Notes: generated by a model not told the origin, from the letters alone. DNA of 64,000 nucleotides from Sphaerisporangium sp. TRM90804 (GCF_029846175.1 NZ_JARWAC010000004.1:372001-436000); one strand, 5' to 3'; counted from the stretch's first letter, positions 36,281 through 45,572 are shown. Made by a program: numbers and translations.

Positions 36281-37657
36281 ATGAAACCCCGCAACCTCGC
36301 GATCCTGCTCAGCGCAGGACTCGCTTTCGCCGCCGCGGGATGCGGCAGCGACTCTGGCTCCACCCAAAGTGGCGCGTCGCCCTCGGGCTCCGCGGCCGGC
36401 GCCGCCGCCCCCGTGACGATCAGCGTGGGCTGCCAGCCGCCGAAGTCGAACCCGAAGGAACGCGCCCAGTGGGACGCCGACGTCGCCGAGTTCCAGAAGG
36501 CGAACCCGACCGTCACCGTCAAGGGCAACGACGCGTTCCCGTGCATCGTCCCTGAGACCTTCCAGGCCAAACTGGCCGGCGGCGACATGGACGACGTCTT
36601 CTACGTCTACTACACGGACGTGCGCAAGATCATCCAGGCCGGGCAGGCCGCGGACATCTCGCCGTACCTCAGCGAGGTCCCCGCGCTGGCGAACATCCGT
36701 CCCGACGTGATGAGCGTCTTCAAGGACGGCGAGAAGGTCTACGGCCTGCCGAGGACCAACTACTCCACCGGCCTCGTCTACAACCGCAAGCTCTTCACCC
36801 AGGCGGGCCTGGACCCCGACGCCCCGCCGAAGACCTGGGCCGAGGTCCAGGAGGCCGCCAAGAAGATCGCCGGCCTCGGCGCGGGCTACGTCGGATTCGG
36901 CGAGTACAGCGCCGGCAACACCGGCGGATGGCACTTCACCTCCTCGCTCTACGGGCGCGGCGGCGAGGTCGTCAGCCCCGACGGCAAGACGGCCGCGTTC
37001 AACTCGCCCCAGGGCAAGGCGGTCCTGGAGAACCTCAAGACCATGCGCTGGACGAACGACAGCATGGGCACCAAGCAGCTGCTGCGCTGGGAGGACCTCA
37101 TGCGCATGATGGGCAGCGGCAAGCTCGGCATGATGATCGGCGCCCCGGACGTCGTCAAGGAGGTCAACAACACCTTCAAGGGCAAGTTCGAGGACTACGG
37201 TGTGGCCGGCCTGCCCGAGGCCACCGCCTCGCTCAGCGGCGGCGACGGTTACATGTTCAACCCGAAGGCCACGCCCGACCAGATCAAGGCCGGTCTGAAG
37301 TGGCTGGAGTTCAAGTTCCTCACCCCCGGCAAGGGACAGTTCAACTACGAGCGCGCCAAGAACGACGGGCTGCCGGTCGGCCTGCCCGACACCGACCTGT
37401 TCGGCAGCACCGAGCCGGGCGCCAAGGTGCAGGAGCTGCGCAAGCAGTTCGCGACGGTCCCGGTGGAGCACTTCCAGCCCTACGTCGACGCCAACGCCAA
37501 CGTGCAGTTCAAGCTGGAGCCGCCGAAGGCGCAGGAGATCTACGCCATCCTCGACACGGCCATGTCCGCCGTGCTGACGAGGCAGGACGCCAACGTCGAC
37601 CAGCTCCTGGCGGACGCTGAGAAGAAGGCCAACAACGTGCTGGCCAGGTCGAGCTGA
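36281..37657 (+). CDS. Sugar ABC transporter solute-binding lipoprotein
   Basis: 458 residues from ATG 36281 (AGGAGG upstream). The signal peptide ends in lipobox FAAAGC near residue 21, so it is a lipid-anchored extracellular binding protein of the SBP_bac_1 type. Typical motifs are NPTVTVKG, YGLPRTNYSTGLVYNRKLFTQAGLD and GKLGMMIGAPDVVKEV. The operon (two permeases plus an alpha-glucosidase) and the LacI regulator point to maltodextrins or another alpha-glucoside. No ATPase subunit gene lies in the operon; actinomycetes usually supply a shared MsiK ATPase encoded elsewhere. Confidence 0.88.
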   Translation: MKPRNLAILLSAGLAFAAAGCGSDSGSTQSGASPSGSAAGAAAPVTISVGCQPPKSNPKERAQWDADVAEFQKANPTVTVKGNDAFPCIVPETFQAKLAGGDMDDVFYVYYTDVRKIIQAGQAADISPYLSEVPALANIRPDVMSVFKDGEKVYGLPRTNYSTGLVYNRKLFTQAGLDPDAPPKTWAEVQEAAKKIAGLGAGYVGFGEYSAGNTGGWHFTSSLYGRGGEVVSPDGKTAAFNSPQGKAVLENLKTMRWTNDSMGTKQLLRWEDLMRMMGSGKLGMMIGAPDVVKEVNNTFKGKFEDYGVAGLPEATASLSGGDGYMFNPKATPDQIKAGLKWLEFKFLTPGKGQFNYERAKNDGLPVGLPDTDLFGSTEPGAKVQELRKQFATVPVEHFQPYVDANANVQFKLEPPKAQEIYAILDTAMSAVLTRQDANVDQLLADAEKKANNVLARSS

Positions 37658-37666
37658 CCATGGACT

Positions 37667-37696
37667 CCGGGTGCCGGCCTGCAGGCCGGCACCCGG
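37667..37696 (+). repeat. 30-bp perfect palindrome between binding-protein and permease genes
   Basis: CCGGGTGCCGGCCTG (37667-37681) is followed directly by its exact reverse complement. In RNA it would form a very stable hairpin with a minimal loop, 10 nt past the binding-protein stop and 31 bp before the permease ATG. Such intergenic stems (as between malE and malF in enteric bacteria) protect the upstream message and lower downstream expression. Confidence 0.8.
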
Positions 37697-37727
37697 CCGG
37701 TCCAGGTCCGGATCAGGAGTTCCTTCG

Positions 37728-38645
37728 ATGACCACAATGACCGCGCGCGGCTCGCGGCGGCGCACCCCGGGGGCGGTGCGACGCGGCCTGCGCCGGAACC
37801 TGACGGCGTACGGGTTCCTCTGCGGGGCGCTGATCTGCTTCGGCTTCTTCTCCTGGTACCCGATGGTGCGGGAGTTCCTCCTCAGCTTCCAGAAGACCAA
37901 CTTCGTCGGGCCGCCCGAGTGGGTCGGCCTGCAGAACTTCCAGACGGTGATCGAGGACTCGGCGTTCGCCCAGGCGTGGATCAACACCGCCGCGTTCACC
38001 GGCCTCGCCCTGGTCATCGGGTACGCCATCCCGTTCGTCGTGGCGATCGTGCTGAACGAGCTGCGGCACGCCAAGGGCTACCTCCGGTTCGTCGTCTACC
38101 TGCCCGTGATGCTGCCTCCGGCCGTCGCGGTGCTGCTGTTCAAGTGGTTCTACGACCCGGGGCCCGGCCTGTTCAACCAGATCCTCAGCACGGTGAACCT
38201 GCCCACGCTGAGCTGGCTGGACTCCACGAGCACCGCCCTGATCTCGCTGGTGCTGGTCTCCACCTGGATGAACCTCGGCACCGGCACGCTGATCTACCTC
38301 GCCGCGCTGCAGAGCATCCCGAGCGAGCTGTACGAGGCGGCGGAGCTGGACGGCGCGAGTCTGCTCAGGCGGGTGTGGCACGTCACCATCCCGCAGACCA
38401 AGCTCATCCTGCTGGTGATGCTGCTGCTGCAGATCGTCGCCACCATGCAGGTGTTCATCGAGCCCTACCTCCTCACCGGAGGCGGCCCGGAGGACGCGAC
38501 GGTCACCGTCGTCTACCTGATGTACCAGTACGCCTTCAGCTTCGGGAACTTCGGCGGCGGCGGCGCGCTCGGCCTCATGCTCATGATCGTTCTGATGGTC
38601 TTCTCGGCCATCTACCTGCGTGTCTCGCGGGACAACCAGACCTAG
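37728..38645 (+). CDS. Sugar ABC transporter permease (MalF-like)
   Basis: 305 residues from ATG 37728 (AGGAG 8 bases upstream). Six membrane helices, the first at about 25-45 (YGFLCGALICFGFFSWYPMV). The EAA loop for ATPase contact is present as YEAAELDGASLLRRVWHVTIPQ near 200-221. It pairs with the permease encoded 15 bp downstream to form the import channel. Confidence 0.9.
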   Translation: MTTMTARGSRRRTPGAVRRGLRRNLTAYGFLCGALICFGFFSWYPMVREFLLSFQKTNFVGPPEWVGLQNFQTVIEDSAFAQAWINTAAFTGLALVIGYAIPFVVAIVLNELRHAKGYLRFVVYLPVMLPPAVAVLLFKWFYDPGPGLFNQILSTVNLPTLSWLDSTSTALISLVLVSTWMNLGTGTLIYLAALQSIPSELYEAAELDGASLLRRVWHVTIPQTKLILLVMLLLQIVATMQVFIEPYLLTGGGPEDATVTVVYLMYQYAFSFGNFGGGGALGLMLMIVLMVFSAIYLRVSRDNQT

Positions 38646-38660
38646 GAGGGGGGCCGACCG

Positions 38661-39665
38661 ATGTCGCACACAGTTCAGTCGTCGGGCACCGGCGTCCGGC
38701 CGGACCGGCCGCTCCGGGCCGTCCCGCCGCGCGGGGACGGCGGCGGGGCCTCCCGCCGCCGGCCGCGCAGGAACAAGGCCCTGGAGCGCCGCGAGTTCCG
38801 CGGGCTGGTCTCGCCGCACTCGCTGAACACGCCGCGCGGGCGGATCATCTACTGGATCGTGCTCGTCACGATCGTGGTGTTCTTCACCGCGATCTTCGTG
38901 TTCCCGCTGTACTGGATGGCCACCGGGGCGCTGAAGTCGTCGGAGGAGATCGCCCAGATCCCGCCCACGTTCTTCCCCACGTCGATCGACTTCTCGGTCT
39001 ACGCGGAGGCCTGGGACCAGCTCGAACTGGGCACGTTCCTGCTCAACACGGTCATCTACGCGGGCGGCGCCTGGCTGTTCACGCTCGCCATCGACGTCAC
39101 CGCCGCCTACGCGCTGTCGAAACTGCGCCCGGTGCTCGGCAAGGTCGTGCTGGCGCTGATGCTGTCGACCCTGATGATCCCGCCGATGGTGATCCTGCTG
39201 CCGGCCTACCTGACGGTCAAGGAACTGCCGATCCTCGGCTGGAACCTGCTGAACACCCCCTGGGTGATCTGGCTGCCCGCCGCCGCGAACGGGTTCTTCA
39301 TCTTCCTGCTCAAGCGCTTCTTCGACTCCATCCCCCGGGAGCTGCTGGAGGCCGCCCAGATCGACGGCGCCGGCTCCGTCCGGATCCTGTGGTCGGTCGT
39401 TCTGCCGATCTCGCGGCCGATCATAGGCGTCGTCTCCATCCTCGCGGTGGTGTCGGTGTGGAAGGACTTCGTCTGGCCGCTGCTCGTGCTGCCGGACGGC
39501 GAGAAGATGCCGATCAGCGTCGGCATCGCCTCGCTGGCGGCTCAGATGCCGCAGAACGTGCTCATGGCCGCGCTGGTGATCGCCAGCATCCCGGCCATCG
39601 TGGTCTTCTTCGTCTTCCAGCGCAGCATCATGGCCGGTCTCACGGCCGGAAGCCTCAAGGGATGA
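38661..39665 (+). CDS. Sugar ABC transporter permease (MalG-like)
   Basis: 334 residues from ATG 38661, with AGGAGG about 12 bases upstream. A basic, Pro/Arg-rich cytoplasmic tail of about 60 residues precedes the first helix (IVLVTIVVFFTAIFVFPLYW). The EAA loop reads LLEAAQIDGAGSVRILWSVVLP. It forms the channel with the upstream permease. The long N-terminal tail is unusual for MalG. Confidence 0.9.
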   Translation: MSHTVQSSGTGVRPDRPLRAVPPRGDGGGASRRRPRRNKALERREFRGLVSPHSLNTPRGRIIYWIVLVTIVVFFTAIFVFPLYWMATGALKSSEEIAQIPPTFFPTSIDFSVYAEAWDQLELGTFLLNTVIYAGGAWLFTLAIDVTAAYALSKLRPVLGKVVLALMLSTLMIPPMVILLPAYLTVKELPILGWNLLNTPWVIWLPAAANGFFIFLLKRFFDSIPRELLEAAQIDGAGSVRILWSVVLPISRPIIGVVSILAVVSVWKDFVWPLLVLPDGEKMPISVGIASLAAQMPQNVLMAALVIASIPAIVVFFVFQRSIMAGLTAGSLKG

Positions 39666-39753
39666 CCCGGCGCGGGCCGCACCCACCGAACCGCGCGAGC
39701 CGCACCACCCAGCGGCGCGAGCCGTACATCGAATCCTAAGGAGAGACTCCAGC

Positions 39754-41304
39754 ATGTCCGAAACGTGGTGGCGGGGAGCCGCGATCTACCAGGTCTACCT
39801 GCGCAGCTTCGCCGACGGCAACGGCGACGGCATCGGTGACCTGGCGGGGCTGCGGGCTCGTCTGCCCTACCTCTCCGAGCTGGGTATCGACGCGATCTGG
39901 CTCAATCCCTGGTATCCCTCGCCGATGGCCGACGGCGGCTACGACGTCGCCAACTACCGCGACATCGAGCCGACGTTCGGCACCCTGGCGGAGGCGGAGG
40001 TCTTCATCCAGGAGGCGCACGCCGTGGGGATCAAGACGATCATCGACGTCGTGCCCAACCACGGGTCGGACCAGCAGGAGTGGTTCGTCCAGGCCGTCGC
40101 GGCCGGACCGGGCTCCCCCGAGCGCGACCGGTTCTGGTTCGCCGACGGCCGGGGCGACCTGCCGCCCAACGACTGGAAGTCGATCTTCGGCGGTCCCGCG
40201 TGGACCCGGGTGCCCGACGGGCAGTGGTACCTGCACCTGTTCGCGCCCGAGCAGCCCGACTTCAACTGGAGCAACCCCGAGGTCGCCGAGGAGTTCCACG
40301 ACGTCCTGCGCTTCTGGTTCGACCGGGGCGTGGACGGCATCCGCATCGACTCCGCGGCCGTGCTGATCAAGGACTTCACCAGCGTCGAGGAGTCCTACAC
40401 CGACCACGACGGCGTGCACGACATCTACCGCGGCTGGCGGCGGGTCGCCGAGGAGTACGACAACCGGCTGCTGGTCGGCGAGGTGTGGCTGCCCGACCAG
40501 GAGCGCTTCGCGCTCTACCTGCGCTCGGACGAGCTGCACACGGCCTTCAACTTCGACTTCCTGGCCTGCCCGTGGGACCCGACCGCGCTGCGCAAGTCGA
40601 TCGACACCACGCTCGCCACCCACCTGCCGGTGGGGGCGCCGCCCACGTGGGTGCTGTCCAACCACGACGTGACCCGGCCGGTGACCAAGTACGGCAGGCA
40701 GGACACCTCCTTCGACCACGCCGACCGCAAGCACGGCATGCCGTCCGACCCCGTGCTCGGCGTGCGGCGGGCCCGGGCCGCGGCGCTGCTGGCCATGGCC
40801 CTTCCCGGCAGCGTCTACGTCTACCAGGGCGAGGAGCTCGGCCTGCCCGAGGTCGAGGACCTGCCCGACCACCTGCGCCAGGACCCGATCTGGACCCGCT
40901 CGGGCCACACCGACCCGGGCCGGGACGGCTGCCGGGTGCCGCTGCCGTGGTCGGGCTCCGCGCCGCCGTTCGGCTACAGCACCGGCGAGCCGTGGCTGCC
41001 GCAGCCCGCCGACTGGGGCACGCTGACCGCCGAGGCGCAGAAGGCCGACCCGGGCTCCATGCTGCACCTGTACCGGGCCGGCCTGCGCATCCGCGGGGAG
41101 CAGCTCGGCGACGGCACGCTGCGCTGGCTGGACGTGCCCGAGGGCGTGCTCGCCTTCACACGCGACTCCGGGCTCACCTGCGTGGTCAACCTCACCCCCG
41201 ACCCGGTGCCGCTGCCCGCGCACACCGAGGTCCTGCTGGCCAGCGGCCCGCTGGACGGCGACCTGCTGCCCTCCGACACCACCGCCTGGATCCGCACCGG
41301 CTGA
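39754..41304 (+). CDS. Intracellular GH13 alpha-glucosidase
   Basis: 516 residues from ATG 39754 (AAGGAG upstream), no signal peptide. GH13 oligo-1,6-/alpha-glucosidase type: WWRGAAIYQVYLRSFADGNG, the region I motif VVPNHGSD, Asp199 in GIRIDSAA, Glu243 in VGEVWLPD and Asp305 in SNHDVTR. It would split imported maltodextrins or alpha-glucosides into glucose. Last gene of the ABC operon, 88 bp after the second permease. Confidence 0.9.
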   Translation: MSETWWRGAAIYQVYLRSFADGNGDGIGDLAGLRARLPYLSELGIDAIWLNPWYPSPMADGGYDVANYRDIEPTFGTLAEAEVFIQEAHAVGIKTIIDVVPNHGSDQQEWFVQAVAAGPGSPERDRFWFADGRGDLPPNDWKSIFGGPAWTRVPDGQWYLHLFAPEQPDFNWSNPEVAEEFHDVLRFWFDRGVDGIRIDSAAVLIKDFTSVEESYTDHDGVHDIYRGWRRVAEEYDNRLLVGEVWLPDQERFALYLRSDELHTAFNFDFLACPWDPTALRKSIDTTLATHLPVGAPPTWVLSNHDVTRPVTKYGRQDTSFDHADRKHGMPSDPVLGVRRARAAALLAMALPGSVYVYQGEELGLPEVEDLPDHLRQDPIWTRSGHTDPGRDGCRVPLPWSGSAPPFGYSTGEPWLPQPADWGTLTAEAQKADPGSMLHLYRAGLRIRGEQLGDGTLRWLDVPEGVLAFTRDSGLTCVVNLTPDPVPLPAHTEVLLASGPLDGDLLPSDTTAWIRTG

Positions 41305-41328
41305 TCCCGCCGTCGGAGCCACGCCCTC

Positions 41329-41353
41329 GGCCGCGGGCACGCCGCCCGCGGCC
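41329..41353 (+). terminator. Hairpin 1 after the alpha-glucosidase gene
   Basis: GGCCGCGGGC / GCCCGCGGCC with a 5-nt loop, 24 bases past the stop. Confidence 0.6.
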
Positions 41354-41424
41354 AGGTCACCGCCCTCCCCGAGCGGCCGAGGCCCGGACCCCCGACGCAC
41401 GGGGGCCCGCGCCCGGTGACGGAC

Positions 41425-41463
41425 GTACGGCTCGCGCCCCTGGACGCGGGGCGCGAGCCGTAC
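41425..41463. terminator. Hairpin 2: 16-bp perfect stem between convergent genes
   Basis: GTACGGCTCGCGCCCC (41425-41440), 7-nt loop, exact complement 41448-41463. It ends 18 bp before the TetR stop and can terminate from both sides. Confidence 0.75.
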
Positions 41464-41481
41464 CCGTTTCGCCAGGCCGCC

Positions 41482-42132
41482 TCACGGTGACCCCGCCGCG
41501 TCCCCGGCCGGTTCCGGCTCCGCGAGCAGCCGCTTCCAGCCCCGCTCGACCGAGGCGCGGCACCTGCCGGGCTCGTCTCCCGCGCTGACGAACAGCGCGG
41601 CGAGCATGGGGGCGCAGTGGTCGAGCGTCTGGCGGGGCAGGGGGCCGTTGGCGACCAGCGAGACGAGCCCGTGGCCGATGGCCCAGCTCTGGATCGCCAG
41701 CTCCAGCGGGTCGACGCCCGCGCCGAAGCGGCCGGCGTCCCTGGCCCGCCGCACGGCCTGGACCAGATGCTCCAGGGTCGCGTCCGCGGCCGTGAGGTCT
41801 TCGAGGTCGAAGCTCGCGTCGAACATCACCCGGTACAGGTCGGGGTGGTCCAGGGCGTTGCCGAGATAGCCGGCGACCAGCACGGTCAGATCCTCGACCG
41901 GGTCGCCGGAGCCGGTCACCGTCGCGAACCTCGCGGCCAGGCGGGTGAAGCCCTCCTGCCGCAGCGCCTTCCACACCCCGTCCATGCCGCCGAAGTAGGT
42001 GTAGACGCACATCGTGGACATCCCGGTGCCGGCCACCAGCGAGCGCAGGGTGATGGGCTCGCGGGTGCGGAGCATCTGGGCGGCCCGTTCGATGAGCAGG
42101 ATGCGGACCGCCGGATCCTTCGTCCTCGCCAT
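41482..42132 (-). CDS. TetR-family regulator
   Basis: About 216 residues from ATG 42132; the open frame to 42222 is not used because the promoter lies there. The N-terminal HTH is ILLIERAAQMLRTREPITLRSLVAGTGMSTMCVYTYFGGMDGVWKAL, near residues 8-55. The C-terminal ligand domain is unspecific (DPVEDLTVLVAGYLGNALDHPDLYRVMFD). No Shine-Dalgarno is visible, and TATTCT lies 7 bases before the ATG, so the mRNA is probably leaderless. It likely represses itself through the palindrome at 42146-42165; other targets are unknown. Confidence 0.85.
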   Translation of the reverse strand: MARTKDPAVRILLIERAAQMLRTREPITLRSLVAGTGMSTMCVYTYFGGMDGVWKALRQEGFTRLAARFATVTGSGDPVEDLTVLVAGYLGNALDHPDLYRVMFDASFDLEDLTAADATLEHLVQAVRRARDAGRFGAGVDPLELAIQSWAIGHGLVSLVANGPLPRQTLDHCAPMLAALFVSAGDEPGRCRASVERGWKRLLAEPEPAGDAAGSP

Positions 42133-42139
42133 GGCGCTC

Positions 42140-42165
42140 AGAATACATAGCATTGCATTGTTATG
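42140..42165 (-). promoter_or_regulatory. TetR promoter with overlapping operator
   Basis: The -10 box TATTCT (minus strand, 42145-42140) is directly preceded by a 20-bp imperfect palindrome at 42146-42165 (CATAGCATTG / CATTGTTATG on the plus strand, 16 of 20 positions symmetric). The -10 ends 7 bp before the start codon, giving an essentially leaderless, autorepressible gene. Confidence 0.55.
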
Positions 42166-42268
42166 GTTTGACCGCGCGGCGCCGCCGATCACCCGGTCGG
42201 CCGCGACTACGCCCGGCCCCACGGGTCGGACGGCCGGGTGAGCCGCGCCTTTGCGAGCCGACCGGCCC

Positions 42269-43123
42269 TCAGGGGCCGAACAGGCCGGTCTCGCGGCCGT
42301 CCTCGCCGGCGGGCCCCGGCTCGCCGGCCAGCAGGGTGTAGTACTCCTCGCCGAGGACCGGCTGCCCCACGTCGTTGGACAGGGCGAAGTAGCCGCCGCT
42401 GACGCTGAGCTGCGTGCGGTGCGCGCGCAGCGCGGCGATCTTGGCCTCGACGTGCGCGGTGGCGTCGACGCGCGTGGTGACCTGCTCGTCGGGGACGCCG
42501 AAGCCGAACTCCTCGACCGTCGCCAGCCGTTTGAACGGCCCGGTGTCCACGGCCCGCGCGAGCACCGACAGCGGCATGGCGGTCGCGTAGAACCTGGACG
42601 GCGTCCACGGCTCCTCCTCGCCGAAGGACGGGTCGCCCGCCTTCTCGAAGGCCCGCCACGCCACCCGGTGCGCCTGGATGTGGTCGGGGTGGCCGTAGTA
42701 GCCGTTGTCGTCGTACGTCACCACGACCTGCGGCCGCACCTCCCTGATGACGCCGACCAGCTCCGCGGCGGCGAGGTCGAGGTCGGCCTGCCAGAAGCAG
42801 GCGGGGTCGTCGTTGGTGGGCGCGCCCATCATGCCGGAGTCGCGCCAGCGCCCCGCGCCGCCGAGGAACCGGTGGTCGTGCACGCCGAGGGCCGCGCAGG
42901 CGCGGGCCAGCTCGCCGACGCGGTACTGGCCGAGCCGGTCGTCGCGGTCGGCGCCGAGGTGCCGCAGCTCGGAGGGGATCACGTCGCCCTCCTCGCCGCG
43001 GGTGCAGGTGACCAGCACCACGTGCGCCCCCTCGGCCGCGTACCTGGCCATGGTGGCGCCGGTGCCGATCGACTCGTCGTCGGGATGGGCGTGGACGAAC
43101 AGGATCCGCCGCTCGGACGTCAT
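42269..43123 (-). CDS. mshB: N-acetyl-1-D-myo-inositol-2-amino-2-deoxy-alpha-D-glucopyranoside deacetylase (mycothiol biosynthesis)
   Basis: 284 residues from ATG 43123, where the domain begins; the ORF extends upstream without support. It belongs to the PIG-L/LmbE fold: HAHPDDES gives zinc ligands His13 and Asp16, and [14 protein letters not shown] near 141-154 supplies the third (His148). The [12 protein letters not shown] stretch fits MshB rather than the conjugate amidase Mca. It deacetylates GlcNAc-inositol, the second enzymatic step toward mycothiol, the actinobacterial thiol buffer. Confidence 0.9.
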   Translation of the reverse strand: MTSERRILFVHAHPDDESIGTGATMARYAAEGAHVVLVTCTRGEEGDVIPSELRHLGADRDDRLGQYRVGELARACAALGVHDHRFLGGAGRWRDSGMMGAPTNDDPACFWQADLDLAAAELVGVIREVRPQVVVTYDDNGYYGHPDHIQAHRVAWRAFEKAGDPSFGEEEPWTPSRFYATAMPLSVLARAVDTGPFKRLATVEEFGFGVPDEQVTTRVDATAHVEAKIAALRAHRTQLSVSGGYFALSNDVGQPVLGEEYYTLLAGEPGPAGEDGRETGLFGP

Positions 43124-43286
43124 GCCCCCGCCTGCCTTTCGCTGTGTGATTACCCCCGCGGGACCGTCGCCGGGAAACCCGCTACCCGAATCTTGCCCTG
43201 CCCCGCGGCCCCGGCGCACCGGAAGCGGCCGGTGGGGCCCCTGGTGGCTGCGCCGAGGCCGGCGCGGGACCGGACTCCCATGAGGT

Positions 43287-44315
43287 CTAGCGGACCGAGG
43301 CTACCGGGCGGACCTTGGCGGGCGCCGTGGAGCCGCGGACGACCAGCTCGGGCTCGAACAGCAGCTCCTCGGCCGTCACGGTGGCGCCCTCTATCTGGCT
43401 GACCAGCAGCGTGACCGCCGTGCGTCCCATGGCCTCGATCGGCTGCCGGACGGTGGTCAGCGGCGGGTTGGTGCAGTTCATGAACGCCGAGTCGTCGAAG
43501 CCGACCACCGAGACGTCCTCGGGCACCGACATGCCGACCCGGCGCACCGCGCGGATGGCCCCGAGGGCGAGCGGGTCGCTGGCGCAGATCACGCCCGTGA
43601 CGCCCTTCCTCAGCAGCCTGCTGACGACGGCCTGGCCCCCCTCGGGGGAGAACAGCGTGCGCTCCACGAACTCCGGCTCCACCCCGAGGCCGGCCTTCTT
43701 CGCCGAGGCGACGAACGCCGCGAGCTTGCGCCGGGACGGGATGTGGTCCTCCGGGCCGAGCACCAGGCCGATGCGCTCGTGGCCGAGCGAGGTGAGGTGG
43801 CCGAACGCCTGCTCGACCGCGACGGCGTCGTCGGTGGACACCCGGGGGAACTCCAGGCTGTCGGTGGCGGCGTTGACCAGCACGACGGGCAGCCGCAGCT
43901 CCAGCAGGCGGTGGTAGTGCTCGTGCGGCGCGTCGGCCTCGGCGTAGTGGCCGCCGGCGAACACCACCCCGGAGACCTGCTGCTCCAGCAGCATCTCGAC
44001 GTAGTCGGACTCCGACAGACCGCCCGCGGTGCGCGTGCACAGCACCGGCGTGAACCCCTGCTGGGCGAGCGCGCCGCCGACGACCTCGGCCAGCGCCGGG
44101 AAGATCGGATTGCCCAGCTCGGGCAGCACGAGGCCCACCAGCCGGGCACGCTCGCCCCGCAGCTGGGTGGGGCGCTCGTAGCCCAGCACGTCGAGCGCCG
44201 TCAGCACGGCCGCGCGGGTGGCGTCGGCCACCCCGGGTTTGCCGTTCAGCACCCGGCTCACCGTGGCTTCGCTGACGCCGACCTTCTTCGCAACTTCCGC
44301 GAGTCGCCGAGTCAC
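43287..44315 (-). CDS. LacI-family regulator, probable alpha-glucan/maltose repressor
   Basis: 342 residues from GTG 44315. The Lac[35 protein letters not shown] is at the N-terminus, followed by a periplasmic-binding-protein-like effector domain ([38 protein letters not shown]). There is no ribosome binding site; a near-consensus TATGAT lies 6 bases before the GTG, so it should be leaderless. An operator-like palindrome sits at 44339-44353 just above. Similarity to MalR/AglR regulators, nearby sugar genes and shared TTGCAG elements suggest it controls the ABC operon, GH87 and perhaps the distant amylases. Confidence 0.87.
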   Translation of the reverse strand: MTRRLAEVAKKVGVSEATVSRVLNGKPGVADATRAAVLTALDVLGYERPTQLRGERARLVGLVLPELGNPIFPALAEVVGGALAQQGFTPVLCTRTAGGLSESDYVEMLLEQQVSGVVFAGGHYAEADAPHEHYHRLLELRLPVVLVNAATDSLEFPRVSTDDAVAVEQAFGHLTSLGHERIGLVLGPEDHIPSRRKLAAFVASAKKAGLGVEPEFVERTLFSPEGGQAVVSRLLRKGVTGVICASDPLALGAIRAVRRVGMSVPEDVSVVGFDDSAFMNCTNPPLTTVRQPIEAMGRTAVTLLVSQIEGATVTAEELLFEPELVVRGSTAPAKVRPVASVR

Positions 44316-44602
44316 GGCGTAATCATAAGGCAGCGGACTGCAAACCGCTTACATCTCAGCCGTTCATCATGAAATCAGACGACATCGTGATCGGCCGGAT
44401 CACACCTTCCAGAGGTGACGGGCCCTCGACTCGCCTTCGAATTGCCGCGGTCATTCGGCGCGACCGGCCGGCGATGCACCGTTCCCACCTCGTGTTTGCC
44501 GGAGCCCTCTCCGGCCGGCGGTGGCGTGCGCCGCGAATGCTGAAACTTGCAGGGGTTTACACAGATTTGCAACTACAAGCAGTGACGCCTGTCATGGCCA
44601 CC
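44316..44602. promoter_or_regulatory. Control region upstream of lacI with several operator-like elements
   Basis: No gene. From the lacI start outwards: -10 TATGAT (44327-44322), operator 44339-44353, then at a distance AACTTGCAG at 44544-44552 and TTTGCAACTACAAGCAG at 44566-44582. The distal pair is about 230 bp upstream and could allow looping or belong to a lost gene. Confidence 0.5.
44322..44353 (-). promoter_or_regulatory. Leaderless lacI promoter with autoregulatory operator
   Basis: TATGAT (minus strand 44327-44322) ends 6 bp before the GTG. The 15-mer TGTAAGCGGTTTGCA (minus strand 44353-44339) fits the LacI-family pattern TGnAAnCGnTTnCA and covers the -35 area. Confidence 0.6.
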
Positions 44603-45532
44603 TCACAGAGCGTCGCCGGGCCCGGTGATGACGGCGACGACGCGGGTGCCGGGCGCGAAAGCCCCCCGCGCGGCCAGCGCGAAAACGCCGTACATCATCT
44701 TGCCGACGTACACCCGGTCGAGCGCGACGCCGTGCCGCTCCCCGAAGTCGCGGACGAACGCGTCCAGCTCGGGGGTGCTCCTGGCGTAGCCGCCGAAGTG
44801 GAAGCCGCACTCCAGCGCCCAGTCCCCGCGCACCCGGCCGAACGCCTCGCGCTGCAGGCGCTCGACCTCCTCCGCCAGGAACCCGCCGCCCTTCAGCACC
44901 GGGAACCCGATCGCCCGGGCCCCGGGCGGCAGCCCGCCCGCGACGCCCGCGATCGTGCCGCCGGTGCCGCAGGCGCAGCAGACCACGTCGAACCCGGGCG
45001 CTCCCCCGCCGGGGCCCCGCGCGCCCGCGGTCTGCGCCACCAGCTCGGCGGGCAGCTCGGCGCAGCCCAGAACCCCCTGGACGTTGCTGCCGCCCTCGGG
45101 CAGCAGGTAGAAGTCGCCCCACCGGTCGCGCAGCCGCGAGAGCAGCTCGGGGTCGCGTTTGGCGCGGTAGGCGGCGCGGTCGAGGTAGGTCAGGCGCATG
45201 CCGCGCGCCGCCGCGTACGCCAGGGACGGGTTGAGCGGCGTGTGCTCCTCGCCGCGGATCACGCCGATCGTCGCGAACCCGAAGAGGCGCCCGGCGGCGG
45301 CGGTCGCGCGGATGTGGTTGGAGTAGGCGCCGCCGAAGGTGAGCAGCGTGCGCCTGCCCTGCCTGGCCGCCTCTGCGAGGTTGCGCTCCAGCTTGCGCCA
45401 CTTGTTGCCCGGCAGCTCGGGGTGGAGGAGGTCGTCCCGTTTGACCAGCAGCCGTACGCCGCCGAGCCGCTCGTCGTGGATCTCCTCCAGAGGGCTCGGC
45501 AGCAGGGCGGGGGTGCGCACGCCGTCGTCCAC
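44603..45532 (-). CDS. PLP-dependent ACC deaminase / D-cysteine desulfhydrase family protein
   Basis: About 309 residues from GTG 45532 (GTG 45538 also possible; no strong ribosome site). Fold type II PLP enzyme: VKRDDLLHPELPGNKWRKL carries the Schiff-base Lys, followed by FGGAYSNHIRATAAAG, LLPEGGSNVQGVLG and ACGTGGTIAGVAGGL. It breaks down 1-aminocyclopropane-1-carboxylate or D-cysteine; sequence alone does not separate these. It is divergent from galactokinase, and the two share a symmetric -10 element. Confidence 0.85.
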   Translation of the reverse strand: MDDGVRTPALLPSPLEEIHDERLGGVRLLVKRDDLLHPELPGNKWRKLERNLAEAARQGRRTLLTFGGAYSNHIRATAAAGRLFGFATIGVIRGEEHTPLNPSLAYAAARGMRLTYLDRAAYRAKRDPELLSRLRDRWGDFYLLPEGGSNVQGVLGCAELPAELVAQTAGARGPGGGAPGFDVVCCACGTGGTIAGVAGGLPPGARAIGFPVLKGGGFLAEEVERLQREAFGRVRGDWALECGFHFGGYARSTPELDAFVRDFGERHGVALDRVYVGKMMYGVFALAARGAFAPGTRVVAVITGPGDAL

Positions 45533-45572
45533 AGGCACCAGCCTGGCACGCCGGGGCCGCGCGGCGGGTCGG

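Noticed and set aside
38661-39755. Missing ABC ATPase as evidence of a broken transporter
   Set aside because: Actinomycete sugar importers commonly share an ATPase (MsiK) encoded elsewhere, so its absence here is normal.
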